Shown here piece by piece: positions 53,481 through 64,000 of a stretch of DNA of 64,000 nt. The first letter of the stretch is position 1. The number at the start of each line of letters is the position of its first letter. The DNA is taken from NCBI RefSeq assembly GCF_022539665.2, contig NC_081336.1:8284778-8348777 (forward strand). The letters are read 5' to 3'. This DNA is from Daphnia carinata (Eukaryota > Arthropoda > Branchiopoda > Diplostraca > Daphniidae). Below the pieces are notes generated by a model, which saw nothing but the letters and a program-made list of their open reading frames with translations, did not search any database and was not told where the DNA came from. The translations under genes were made by a program, and so were the position numbers.

Positions 53481-53744
53481 TTACACATACTGTTTGAGAT
53501 TTTGATAGCTATGTAGTTATTTGATAAATTTTAAAAAAAAATCTCGCTAGAAATGGAAGAGTACAACATAAAACTTTTCCCATTACCTGTTTCCTTAAAC
53601 ATAATGAATTTGTTTTTTATTCAAGTATCTGGTAAGCAAAATAAACACATCAAATTTGCAAGCAGGCATTGCAGGAAAGTTCCAAGATGTTCTTGGAAAA
53701 GAATTTTGGTTTTGGATTACTCGAAATAAGCCAACCAGGTGAAC

Positions 53745-55500
53745 GACATTGAGTTAATCACAGCTTTCTTCAACTTCATTAGGCAAGGCAACAAATCCAG
53801 GTCTACCGCCGATCTGCGAAGAGATTAAATTAGATCTACAAGTAATAAAAACTACCTAGGTCTAAACTTACTCGGCGCATTTATCGACTAGCAAAGCCCC
53901 CTTGAGTCGAAGGGGCGCTTAAGTCGTAACCCATTCCCACCTGAGACCATCGCTTGCATGAATGGCGGTACATCGGCGTTGGAGGAAAAAAATAAATAAA
54001 AATAATAAAATAAATAAAATAATACGTAGGATTATTAAAACGAACACAAGGGCAGAGAAATAAAATTAGATGTCAAACTAGAGTAGGTTCTTACCTTAGT
54101 TAACAAAGACACAAACTTTCCAGCAGTCATCTCTTTCTTCGTCGAAGAAGCTTATTGGTTTTCCAACATTTACCACGCGGCCCATTCGATCAACACGATT
54201 GAACATACTCTTCAATATCAGTTGGCAAGTCATAAATTACGACATAGTTTACGCCGCCAATATCTGAAAAAAAACAAAACAATACAAACATCAAATACGT
54301 AAATAAACATACGAAGAACGCAGAAACTATTGCCTAAACCACGGGCAGCAACATTAGTAAAATCTCATACTCAAAAGCCACCGAGAACATACTTTCGTTG
54401 GGTGGTTGACAATTTTTTCAATATTGGGGCCGAAACCCATTGCAAGCATTCGATCAGCTTCGTCCAAAATTTAAAACCTGACCCCCGGTGAAGTCAAATA
54501 CTCCACGGTCGAGAAAATCCTTGAGTCGCCCCGCGATCGCGACAAGAGTATTTTGCATCCAGCTTGAAGATTTGACCGCTGATGGCTCGTGACAGTTCCT
54601 CTATAGATAATCACAGATTTGAAAACCGAATTGTAGGGGAATTTACACGCCACCCGGTGAATTTGAATGGCCAATTCACGAATGGGTGCGACAATTACAA
54701 CTTCTGGCTTTTGAAACATGGCATGAGACGCACCAGCAACACCTTGTTCTAACAATATGTTCATAACCGGTACCAAGCACGCCGCCTACATGAAAAAAAG
54801 TAAAATTTTAGATGACTTAATCAACGAATATCACGAAGGGGTTGTTGAGTATCTTAGTTACCATCTTCCACTCACCCAGTTCATACCGACCCATTCGAAC
54901 CAAGTCAGTACGAGGCCATCAAGGTTTCAAAATTACGCAGCGTTAATTAATTGGATTGTCGTTTTGCCGGAGTACGTGACAGCGCAAGCAATCAAATCTC
55001 TTTAGGCAAGAATAACTGTAACTGAAGCTTTCTGTACAGGTGTTGGTTTTATGTAACCAGAATTCTTAATGTTTTGAAGTAGTATTGGGCACAGGCCGGC
55101 TCCTTAGAATGATGTTATGTATTGAGGTACATCTTTTCCTGTAACCTAAAGCAAACCCAATAGATATTTTCAAAGCACACAATACAGTTCGAAAAATGGC
55201 TTACCTGGAGCATGACTTTCTCAAACTTGTTAAAGTGATCTCTACAGACGATGCCTATATCTCAGTTCCTTTTCATCACACTGGGGTCACAGTTTCTGAT
55301 ATTTACATTGTAACACTTGTGTATTTTTCCCTCAGCTTTCCATCTTCCGTCAATTCACCGAATAGATTCTGGCAGCCTTTCGAGGTGTGGCCAGCTTCAT
55401 GACACTGGGGTAAAACAATGAACACTGGAACATAAAATATTTTTGTGAAGATACAATTGATATTTACATTGTAACACTTGCTGCCACCAATGCCTCCTCC
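53745..55500 (-). pseudogene. vas: Vasa-like pseudogene, copy D (reaches the C-terminus)
   Basis: From 5' to 3' on minus: degenerate zinc-knuckle region (about 55.5-55.25 kb), KDVPQYITSF region, NILLEQGVAGASHAM, REL.IQIHR (54471-54776), SHQRSNLQAGCKILL and a RGVFDF-like tail. The TAA before the DEAD box (about 54473) is the same as in copy [10 protein letters not shown] follows, then a jump to TNVAARGLG (motif V, about 54345), DIGGVNYVVIYDLPTDIEEY, RVVNVGKPISFFDEE (motif VI region) and finally GRPGFVALPNEVEE. The SAT-motif exon present in copies A and C is missing. This is the only copy with C-terminal exons. Confidence 0.85.
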
Positions 55501-56707
55501 TTGTGAAAAATGCCTTTCTAACAGGATTTTTTAAAGAACATTTTCTGAATACCTTCACCACAACAATAAGGTTTCAACTCAAGACTATTGAAGTGTTAAG
55601 CAGATTCTCTACCTCTTATCCATGCAGCTTTATCAAAAGTTAGACTGTGACTATATACACTCTCGTCGAAATGTCAAACCATTTGAATTTGTCAAACAAC
55701 GATGCCAAACTTCTTGATATTTTTGTTGAAAATCAATTACAAAATTACAATTGATATAACAGTATTTTATTACAGAACTGCATAGTTAAAAAAGTGAGAA
55801 TTTTTTAATTTATGCTTTGCGTTTTTTTAACGTCAATTGGTTATTCCATGTGATAAAAAACCTACGTTATGACTACTGCCTAACGTTAATATCATGCTTT
55901 TTCTGTAGTTCTAAAATTCCCGCTACGAACGCCACGGGTAACGTCGCCCATAATTGTGAAAAAATAAGCCCGTATCTCTATGTTTCGCATGGTTCCAAAA
56001 AATCCCGCTATGAACGCCACGGGTAACGTGGCCCATAATCGTTAAAAAAATAAGCTCGCATCTCTAAAAAACGTCGCTCTTTATTTTCAATTTGTAAATG
56101 TATTTCGTGCCAGAATTCACGTATTCCGTCCACAACAAATATTATATAGAGTGATACAACTTTTTTAATAAGAATTTTGTCATTAATTTCACCACAACGT
56201 TAGGTTTAAACCCAAAATATTTGATCTCTTTAACAGAAGAGACGAGGTAACATTTCTGTGGAATTGTCCGTTGCTCAATAGTTTAGCAATTTGATTACTG
56301 AAGCCGTCGACATTCACGTATTCCGAGGCGGCTATTACCAAAAATAACCGGTCGTAAATCCAACATGGCGCAATTGTTGGGAAACTCAAAATGGAGAAAT
56401 TTCTACTATTGAACAAAGTTTCCAAAGTTAATGACCGAAAAGATAGTCTACTTCACGTCACCTTCTATGAAGACATTCCAAAACGTTTCCATGTGTATAT
56501 TTATAAATTCATTTCCGCGAAGTTCGGGCCGCTTTCTGCAGGATTCACTATGGCGTCGGCATGACGTCGATTTCCATTTTCAGTATAAATAGTATCAGTC
56601 GCCATTGTATGTACTATTTGTTGCAGCGTAATCAGCAGTGCACGACTGTCGTGAGTCGAATACTTTTGAAAAATCCTGAAAATAGAAATACGAAAATAGA
56701 ATTTGAA
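55501..56707. other. Region upstream of the FEM1-like pair, with an 80-bp two-copy repeat
   Basis: At about 55912-56066 the block CCCGCTA(C/T)GAACGCCACGGGTAACGT(C/G)GCCCATAAT occurs twice in direct orientation about 84 bp apart. The rest is AT-rich. An open frame continues upstream of the FEM1-like start to 56561; I treat that part as 5' UTR. Confidence 0.5.
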
Positions 56708-58522
56708 ATGGTTTCTCCAGGTGACTATTTTGTTTTCGACGCCGTTCGTCAGGGACTTATAGGTCGTATACGTGAAATACTTGACACAGACAGTAATAAA
56801 GTGTTGGAAAAATTGAGTCAACGTAACGAACAAGGTGAGACGCCATTGCAAATGGCCATTAGAGAAAGAAAATTTGAAGTTATCGAATTCTTGGTGCAAG
56901 CCATCAAGGATAACATCAAAATCGACGAGCATCCACGATCGAAATTAATGAAACATATGTCGCTTTTCTCGTGGGATAGAGTGGATTTGGATAAATTTTC
57001 GATTGGTCCGGCAGAATTTGGCAAGGAATACACTCAAACGTTCGTACTGCCATCACCCGAAGTCGCCATTATCCGGGACATCGCAGAACAGACTTCCATT
57101 TACAAACTCATGGAATATCTGATCGACGTTGTCGACGACGAGCTTTCGTGGTTCGAGTTTGTTTTAAACTCCATAGCGGCCAGCAACATGTCACGTCCTG
57201 AAAAGATTATAGCATTTGAATTAATGGGCGCTGCCTTCATTTTGAAAATACCTTTAACGGAGCAATTCGAGCCGGATGAAATTGCCGTAGGTTTGCGTGG
57301 GTTGAAATGCTGGAAGAGGGCGTTAGAACTCCGGAATTCGACAGCCAATAGACGGATGCCTATCCCGAAAATTCCATATGTCCTGACAGATACTGCCCGT
57401 AGGGCGATTGGCGATGCGGTTGAAATTACGACACTTAAAGAGCTGAAAGAATTGGAACAACAACTAAAATGCCATAATGGCATATCCGACACTGTTATCC
57501 AAGCTCTTCTCGTGATTCAGCGGACGTTCGGACAAAGAAAACCTTACGAAGCAGAGCCGAACTTGTTTCACCTCAAAACATTGCAAGAATTCGGGGAACA
57601 CTTTTTGTTGACTGGAAACGTCATCCAAAATACGCAGATGCATCACAGGCACGCCATCAACATTTCCCTTCTTCTTATGGAACAGTTCAGTCGACCAGAT
57701 TCTCCCAGATGTTTCCAAGTATTCATTGAAACTTTTCTGTTCTTCTCAGACATCCTAATAGTTCTGGAACGCAGCCCGTTCGACTCTGCAGAGAGATCAG
57801 AAGAATTAACGTTCGCCAATCTCCTAGCTGCCATTGAATTTGGATCGATGATTGCAACACATTTGATATTACTACCTCCAGTCAGCATTCAGCATGGCCA
57901 ATGGCGGCATTCCGTTATGAAGAAAATGCATTTACTGATAATCATCCTGTTGACGACTTTCAACTTGGACAGGGACGAGGACGATCGATTAAATCTTGTC
58001 CTTGCAAATTTCTTTCGCATTGAAAAATTACGTTCCGGATTCTCCAGTATTCTTCACCTGGCAATTGACAAGTTTTTATCAACCAATGCGGATCATCTAA
58101 TGCAAATAATTATCATTCAAAAATACCTTGCCACTGGAGCCGACCCTAAAGTTGTCGATGAAAACGGAAAATCTCCTCTTCACATCTTAGCCGAACAGTG
58201 TACTCCACATTCGAAGGAATCGTTTTTTAACGTTTTCCAGACATTGTTGGATGCTGGATGCCACTTGGATCAGGCGGCGCCAGATGGAGAAACTGTTCTC
58301 AGTATTTTACGAGTAAAGAAAAAACAACTCAAATCCAACGAAAATTTTGATGCTAGAGTTGATATGTGGACGAAAAGTGTGTTACCTTTGAAGTGTTCTT
58401 GCGCTCAAGTCATACGAAAAGAAAGCATCAAAATTGATGGACAAGAGCATGAACTTCCACTGAGCGTCCATCAATTCATTGAACAGCATTGCGCCTGTAA
58501 AAGTAAAAAGCACCGTGAATAA
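56708..58522 (+). CDS. FEM1-like protein, copy 1
   Basis: Related to FEM1A/B/C, substrate receptors of cullin-2 ubiquitin ligases. A single open exon of 604 residues from MVSPGDYFVFDAVRQG. Seen in order: an N-terminal FEM1-like start; one ankyrin repeat (ETPLQMAIRERKFEVIEFLV); the central FEM1 helical domain (IIAFELMGAAFI, CWKRALELR, QALLVIQRTFGQ); and C-terminal ankyrin repeats (SILHLAIDKFL, GADPKVVDENGKSPLHILAE, LLDAGCHLDQAAPDGETVL). The final box LKCSCAQVIRKESI ... PLSVHQFIEQH lines up with the FEM1 VHL-box end. FEM1 proteins usually have about seven N-terminal ankyrin repeats that bind the substrate degron; most are missing here. I chose the Met at 56708 because the paralogue starts at the same point; an upstream in-frame start at 56561 would add 49 residues. 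Confidence 0.85.
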   Translation: MVSPGDYFVFDAVRQGLIGRIREILDTDSNKVLEKLSQRNEQGETPLQMAIRERKFEVIEFLVQAIKDNIKIDEHPRSKLMKHMSLFSWDRVDLDKFSIGPAEFGKEYTQTFVLPSPEVAIIRDIAEQTSIYKLMEYLIDVVDDELSWFEFVLNSIAASNMSRPEKIIAFELMGAAFILKIPLTEQFEPDEIAVGLRGLKCWKRALELRNSTANRRMPIPKIPYVLTDTARRAIGDAVEITTLKELKELEQQLKCHNGISDTVIQALLVIQRTFGQRKPYEAEPNLFHLKTLQEFGEHFLLTGNVIQNTQMHHRHAINISLLLMEQFSRPDSPRCFQVFIETFLFFSDILIVLERSPFDSAERSEELTFANLLAAIEFGSMIATHLILLPPVSIQHGQWRHSVMKKMHLLIIILLTTFNLDRDEDDRLNLVLANFFRIEKLRSGFSSILHLAIDKFLSTNADHLMQIIIIQKYLATGADPKVVDENGKSPLHILAEQCTPHSKESFFNVFQTLLDAGCHLDQAAPDGETVLSILRVKKKQLKSNENFDARVDMWTKSVLPLKCSCAQVIRKESIKIDGQEHELPLSVHQFIEQHCACKSKKHRE

Positions 58523-59635
58523 TTTGTCTTACACCAACTAACGATTCTTTGTCGTCTTGTTTAGCATCCTCTGCAGGAAAATCAACAAGAACTTCATGGT
58601 TTCCCAGCGGGTACAAGGTTTTGTGTTTTGACAACTAACCTCCGGTCTCCAAGTCGCGTTGAAATGGGCAATTTTTGTTGTTCTTCCAGTATATTCATTC
58701 CAAGTTTCATTAAACTTTGTTTTCGGAATTCCACGACTCTCCTTAAAAAATTGAATAAAAATACTTGGCCATTACTTTTCATTAATAAATGATGCAAATA
58801 AACATTGATTACTCACCGTCAAGTAAGTAAAGATGTTTATTTACATTGTCGCCTCCAGTATTTTGGTTAACATGACGTTCTTACTAGCGCTGCAGGTGGA
58901 CTTGAACGCGTAATGTTCTTCACGAATGGATTGCAGCTGTGTAATTCCGTAACGTAATTTTATTTAATTGTCGGCTAGAAATTCCATACTCTGTTAAATG
59001 ATTAGAGAAAAAATAAATGGCCTTAGAAAAATTACTCTAATAGCTTAAGTTGAAGTAATCGTATCATGAAATATCAAATTTTTACCTTTCTACGTTTGCT
59101 GCCCAAACCACTGCATTTCTCGTTAGCGAAATCTCACGAACAAGTAGCTTGTCAGCCGTAGAAAACGTGACACTTTTGTCTTCCTATTTAGATGAAAATC
59201 TATGGCAAATGTGACTTGGGAATAGCTTACATAACGCCTAAACATCCACTTACTCAACTACTTCCAGCAATTACAAACACTTATGTAACGCAACAGTATT
59301 TTCTATCCAGAAAATACAAGAAAGCTACACAGAGGTCGACATTGTCTCACTTCAGCTAATTCACAGAACTAGACTGAATTACCCAATCCTTACCAGGGGT
59401 ATTACCCACAAAAACAACCTAAAGAAGGTAACAAGACGCGAATCTGCTCTGAGTCTATTTCTTACCTCGGTGGTAACAAGTCGCATTTCTTTTCGCAAAC
59501 TATCCAATATTGTATTGGTCTTCAGTTCCTCGATTTTGAGTCAGAAGTTCGCATTGGCGGCGGGTGAATCATCGTTACGACTGTGCTTCGTCGCCGTCTA
59601 AGAAAGCTTTGGGAAACAAAACAGACAGAATTACA
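58523..59635 (-). other. Spacer between the FEM1-like genes with exon-like segments on minus
   Basis: 59086-59183 on minus has an AAATAG acceptor, an open frame (SVTFSTADKLLVREISLTRN, then AVVWAANVER) and a GTAAAA donor. In phase, it joins SCNPFVKNITRSSPP ... and TAA near 58.88 kb after a CACAG acceptor. A leader-like segment at about 59.53-59.47 kb (LKTNTILDSLRKEMRLVTTE|GTAAGA) may belong to the same small gene. No family recognised. The region also holds the promoter of FEM1-like copy 2. Confidence 0.35.
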
Positions 59636-61432
59636 ATGACATCAAATGTCGACGATCTTATTTTGGAGGCCGCACGTAAAGGCTCCATTACTGAACTAAA
59701 CGAAATACGTAAAAATTACAACTGGATGGCGATACCTGTTAACTTCATAGTAAAGTGCTACAACGAAGAAGGAAATACGCCTCTTCAGGTGGGCGTTGAC
59801 AACGGACACTACAACGTAGTCGAGTTTCTGATTGCAGAATTAAAATATCAAGTCTATCCGCAATGGAAGAAAACAATTAACTATGCCTGTTCGTTTTCAT
59901 GGGCAAGTTTAGATTTTAACAAACCTCTCCCGCCGTTCAAAACGCTGTCACTTGAAATGGAAACAATTCGCGACATTTCCCACCAAGTTCCCATCGAGAA
60001 GTTGATTGAGTATCTAACTGACCCAGTCAATGACGAACCCTTCCAATGGTTGGAATTTATTTTAAATTCTTTTGTTTCAAGCTCGATCAATCAGCAAGCA
60101 AAATTGTTGCGCTAGAACTGATGGGCACTGCGTTTATTTTCAAGCACAAACAATATGTTTGGCGTGGGCTGCAATGTTGGGAACAGGCCATGATGCTTCG
60201 TAAGTCTACAGCGAGTGGTAATTTACCCATACCTAATGTTCCTTACGTTCTATCGGGAATTGCTAGAAAAGCTTTTACGGATAAATTTCAAATAATTACA
60301 TCAGAATTATCGCTTCAGAAGTTTAAAGAAACTTGGCAACGTCATTACAGGCACGTCGACGTGCAAGTTCAGGGCCTATTAGTTAGCGAAAGAATTTTGA
60401 ATCAATTTAACAAAGGACAAACGAGTCCAAATTCATTTCATCTAGAAAATCTAATACATTACGGTTATCGTTGCTGTTACGAGGAAAACGATTACAATCG
60501 CGCGTTTAACATTTCGCAGCTAATTCTGGAACAACTGAATGGATTTCAATCGACTTCTTCCCCTCAATGTATCCGAATTTTCGTTAGAGCTCTCGACCTG
60601 ATGTTTGAATGTTTGGAACAACAGTCAACCAGTAAACGGAAAAAGGGACTTTCCTTCGCTGATCTCCTAACTGTTTTCAGATTCGGCTTAACCATCTTAC
60701 ATAAGCTTGCCCTATTATCGCCCGTCACGAGGACGACGATAGATTATTGGCAACACATCATCATGGAAAACGTTTACCGCTTGCTATTAGATCGCATTCT
60801 TACGCATAACCAGCCGGAAATCCAAAAACTGAAAGATTGTCTAACAAACTATTTCGGCGCGAATAATGCATATAGTTTCACTAGTCTCCTACATCTGGCA
60901 ATCAAGAAGATTGACGTCATACAAGGATATCAAAGTAAAATTGTACCTGTTATCCAGTTGTTTCTTGAAACCGGAGCTGATCCAACAGCTACGGATTCTA
61001 ATGGCAAAACTCCGTTTCACATTATGGCTGAGAATTACGAATGGTTTCGACTGGATTTAAAATCGTATGAAACAGTTTTTCAAGCCTTGTTGGATGCTGG
61101 AGGTCGTCTTGATCAAACGACGCCGGATGAGAAAACATTCACCACCATTTTAAAAGAACAGAAAACAAAGTATCTGTTAGATAATCACCTAATCATGGAA
61201 CAAGCAATTAATACCGTACCTCCTCTCTCCTTTATCTGCGCGCAAGTCATACGACAAGCAAGAATTCCGTTTGAACATCAACTTCCGTCCAGTATACAAT
61301 CATTGATTGGTCGCCATTGTGCTTTTAAAGGTAAATTTAAGCTCACATCAATCAATTTCAAAAACTTTAATAATCTATTCTGCTTTTACCTGTTTAGTTA
61401 TTTCATTTTCAGGTGATGGCCTTTTCTCTTGA
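59636..61432 (+). pseudogene. FEM1-like protein, copy 2 (one frameshift)
   Basis: Tandem paralogue of the gene at 56708. It starts MTSNVDDLILEAARKGSI, with an ankyrin repeat NTPLQVGVDNGHYNVVEFLI and the motif EFILNSF. The frame breaks at about 60085-60100: the first frame ends ...SSSINQQAKLLR and stops, while the homologous sequence continues one frame over as SASKIVALELMGTAF. Downstream the frame is long and clean: CWEQAMMLRKSTASG, LLVSERILNQF, SLLHLAIKK, LFLETGADPTATDSNGKTPF, LLDAGGRLDQTTPDEKT, CAQVIRQARIPFEHQLPSSI and IGRHCAFK. A last intron (61331-61412, GTAAAT...TTTCAG) leads to a final GDGLFS stop. A single indel in an otherwise intact gene suggests a young pseudogene, an allele or a sequencing error. 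Confidence 0.8.
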
Positions 61433-64000
61433 ATTGCAAGATCAATATTCCGAAGACCACCGGCAGCGCGAGAGCCCCAAATGGATAATTCAGCAGATAG
61501 CCGGATACGATTGTCTTTGTACTGTTTAGCACGATGCTATAAAAATGTTTTTGTACTTGAAAGAAATAATATTTACTGATTTTTTACAAAAAAATTTACC
61601 ATTTTGTTACTTCTCGAAAATCGCCAAAAACTGCAACAGTCCATTGAAGGCAGTAAGGATGGGCATTCCACTGATGGATCTTGCGAAGAATATCGAACTT
61701 AGTATTTTACAATGTTTGATACAATAACTTTTTGATTTGATTGTCCTGAAAGATAAAAAAGGAATAATTAGTATTAAAAAAAAAAACGCTGAATAAACGA
61801 CACTCTATGGAACATTGCATATGAACAATAGCCCAGAATAGATAGGCACATAAACCTTATAACATCATAAACCCTTATGAAAACAACCAACGTGCAAAAA
61901 AGCAACATAGAAAAAGGGGAAATACCATTTCACTTTTCCGTCAACATTTCCCATCAGATTGTATATTACAGTATCCATTATACCCTATCCTATCTCAACA
62001 TCCATTTTGCCGAGTTAGCAACTAAAAAAAAAAAAAAACTATTCTCTGCATAGCCAGTCTTTTTAAGAATTACATAATATACACTCACATTACTAGTGTA
62101 GATCTACGATTCGAGAAGAAGATCAGTTATATAAAATAGTTTATACTAAATAGGGCCCCAGGCCCAGTTTTCCAAGAACGTTCATTAGGTCGTATTACAA
62201 AGAATGCTCTAGAACTATTATTCTCTTGTGTATCACCGAGTTTTGCTACGATTTCATCACTTTTGCTTAGCCAATCTTACTAGAATATTGCATCACATTT
62301 GAATTACTTCAAATCTCTATTGCATTCCCTATTGTAACAAATAAACTATTCGAAAACGGAAAGAAAAGATTTTGTGTGACTCACCCGAAGACGTTGGCCC
62401 TTCTCCCAAATGATGGCCGTGCTTCAAAGTACATCGCCTTACCGCATTTCTAGGCTTTGGATGATATAAACACCAGATCGCAACAAGCTCTTCAGATGCA
62501 GAGAAACCACCTTCTCGTCAAGAGTTGCGAAGTAGTCAATGATCGCAGTAAATCGAAATACTAGAATAAAAAACAAAACAAGGTTGCCATGAGGTAAATA
62601 ATTGATTCATTGAAAATCATGTGCACGAATTAACTCACCCGTTCGACGGCAATTTCAGAGATGAATGACGAAATAAAAAAAGGCCTTGGTGAGAAACTTT
62701 GCTCACTTTCTTCTTGTTTTATCTACTGTCCTCATTAAAAGAGTTATTGAACGCAATGATCTGCGACAATTCGCAAAAAATGGCGATGGAATTCACGCAA
62801 AAGAAACCGACATCCAACATCCACATCTACTTCAATACTCCACGTCGTTCTCTTCAAGCTGTGCGGATCACGTGCATCCACAATTTCAGGAAAACTGTTG
62901 CAGTGAAGCCTATTGGTAAGGAGTACAAAAGTTTGTTACCTAACACAAAAGGAATGAAACGCCCAGGCATACAAGTTCTGCTTTCATCTTAAACAAATAA
63001 ATCAGTATCTTTAATAAGAAAAATACCGTACTTACATAACATTGGAAGAGGCGGATTGGTCCGTTGGTTCTACTACCTCCAAGGTCTCATTCAATCTGTT
63101 CAAAATCTCTCAACTCTCTCGACAGCTCAAACAATTTTCTTTTATCATCGAATCAATAACGATAGGGGGACAGTAAGAGAAAGTTCTTTGACGATTCCGG
63201 CTGTCCCTAACGAACTGCCCGACTGTTGGCATCGTCATTCCCTTGGAACTCGTAGATTTCCACGTATCCAGCGAGTCTTTGGCCAAAATGTCATCCATCT
63301 CAGCTTCAGCTAGAAATCTTGATTGTGGGTTTACTGTAATTCTGAGAAACCAACGAATTATCAAATCGCAACTTACCCCACAGGAACTTTGGAGATTTGG
63401 AGCGAACACCTCGGCCTAAATACTCCTCCGTGTTTGTCCTGACCGTTTCATTTCACGTTAGACTGTGAAACGACCACTACATTCGAACAGCTTCGACGAA
63501 GAATAGCGAATCAGTTTTGTGTCACCTATGAAATGTGGAATACCATTCTCGATCATCTAAACGTTTGTTTTCAAAGAACAGAAACCAGAAAAGGGACTTA
63601 ACATACCAATGTTAAACTGGAAACCAAAAGTGAAACAACAGCAAGTTCCAACACTTAACGGTTATTAATGTGACATGTTCAACAGAAATTACCTGCATGG
63701 AAATTGATCCGAGGAAGGTAACTCCGAAATGTTATTCTGTGCTCTTGTTGATGCTGATACTCAAGTTAACCGGGTAGCTTCCAATATTGAACAAATATCC
63801 ATTCATTTAACAGCACTGTCCGTCTAATTTGCCAGTTGCTGTGCACAAAATACATTTGAATTCAAATTCCATTTGCAAAGCACCTTCTTCACAGCACTTT
63901 TAACGGTAAATTTAATGTAAACTTTGAATAAATGCAATTGTGAAGCTTTCTGCTGATTGGTACTAACCTTCTTTGTTGTAGAATTTTAATGAATAGTCAC
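61433..64000. other. Right-hand region with unassigned exon-like segments on minus
   Basis: 62443-62560 on minus has a TATTCTAG acceptor, an open frame (FRFTAIIDYFATLDEKVVSL, then HLKSLLRSGVYIIQSLEMR) and a CG|GTAAGG donor. Just upstream on minus, GAACGG|GTGAGT near 62.64 kb is a possible preceding donor. At 63110-63341 on minus, after a TTTCTCAG acceptor, an open frame reads AEMDDILAKDSLDTWKS ... TVGQFVRDSRNRQR. These may be exons of a gene that extends beyond the window, but I could not join them or name a family. The rest is AT-rich. Confidence 0.35.

Noticed and set aside
56561-56707. N-terminal extension of FEM1-like copy 1
   Set aside because: The extra 49 codons have no FEM1 similarity, and the paralogue starts at the position matching 56708.

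Overview
This is animal nuclear DNA, most likely from a crustacean close to Daphnia. Genes are split by short (about 55-90 bp) GT-AG introns, spacers are AT-rich, and the proteins resemble arthropod and vertebrate families. Exon maps below were worked out by hand from splice signals and reading-frame continuity; no transcript or database evidence was available.

Layout. 1-742 (minus): COA3 and TFB1M, 10 bases apart, apparently one bicistronic unit. 2.0-3.5 kb: a tandem array of exon-plus-intron-like units. 4.2-10.0 kb (minus): an intact membrane-anchored dipeptidyl peptidase 4 gene with a pair of mutually exclusive exons. 11.3-12.0 kb (minus): survivin (BIRC5). 12.7-17.3 kb (plus): RAD54B with an internally duplicated N-terminal module. 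17.6-20.2 kb (plus): jouberin (AHI1) without an SH3 domain. 20.5-21.6 kb (plus): exons of an unidentified gene. 21.9-34 kb is an accessory region: vasa-like pseudogene copy A, tRNA-like repeats, a hairpin-array element joined to a GC-rich minisatellite, a POLD1 pseudogene fused to vasa-like copy B, and an ORF1-only non-LTR retroelement. 35.0-39.6 kb (minus): a PDGF/VEGF-receptor-type tyrosine kinase whose N-terminus carries PAN/apple-like and CLIP-like cysteine domains. 42.6-43.8 kb (minus): an intronless orphan gene. 46.4-46.6 kb (minus): the 25-residue ribosomal protein eL41 gene. 49.4-50.4 kb: a second, inverted copy of the hairpin/minisatellite composite. 51.6-55.5 kb: vasa-like copies C (plus) and D (minus). 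56.7-61.4 kb (plus): two tandem FEM1-like genes, the second with a frameshift.

The intact genes cover unrelated housekeeping and signalling roles: mitochondrial ribosome and cytochrome oxidase biogenesis, DNA recombination repair, ciliary transition zone, cell division, extracellular peptide processing, receptor kinase signalling, translation and cullin-2 substrate recognition. Exon and segment duplication recurs at several scales: the exon-unit array, DPP4, RAD54B, the receptor leader, the vasa copies and the FEM1 pair.

The observations I rate highest are the mutually exclusive DPP4 exons, the PAN-CLIP-Ig receptor kinase, the hairpin-array element whose two copies show paired compensatory changes in a stem, and the exon-intron unit array with TACTAAC branch points.
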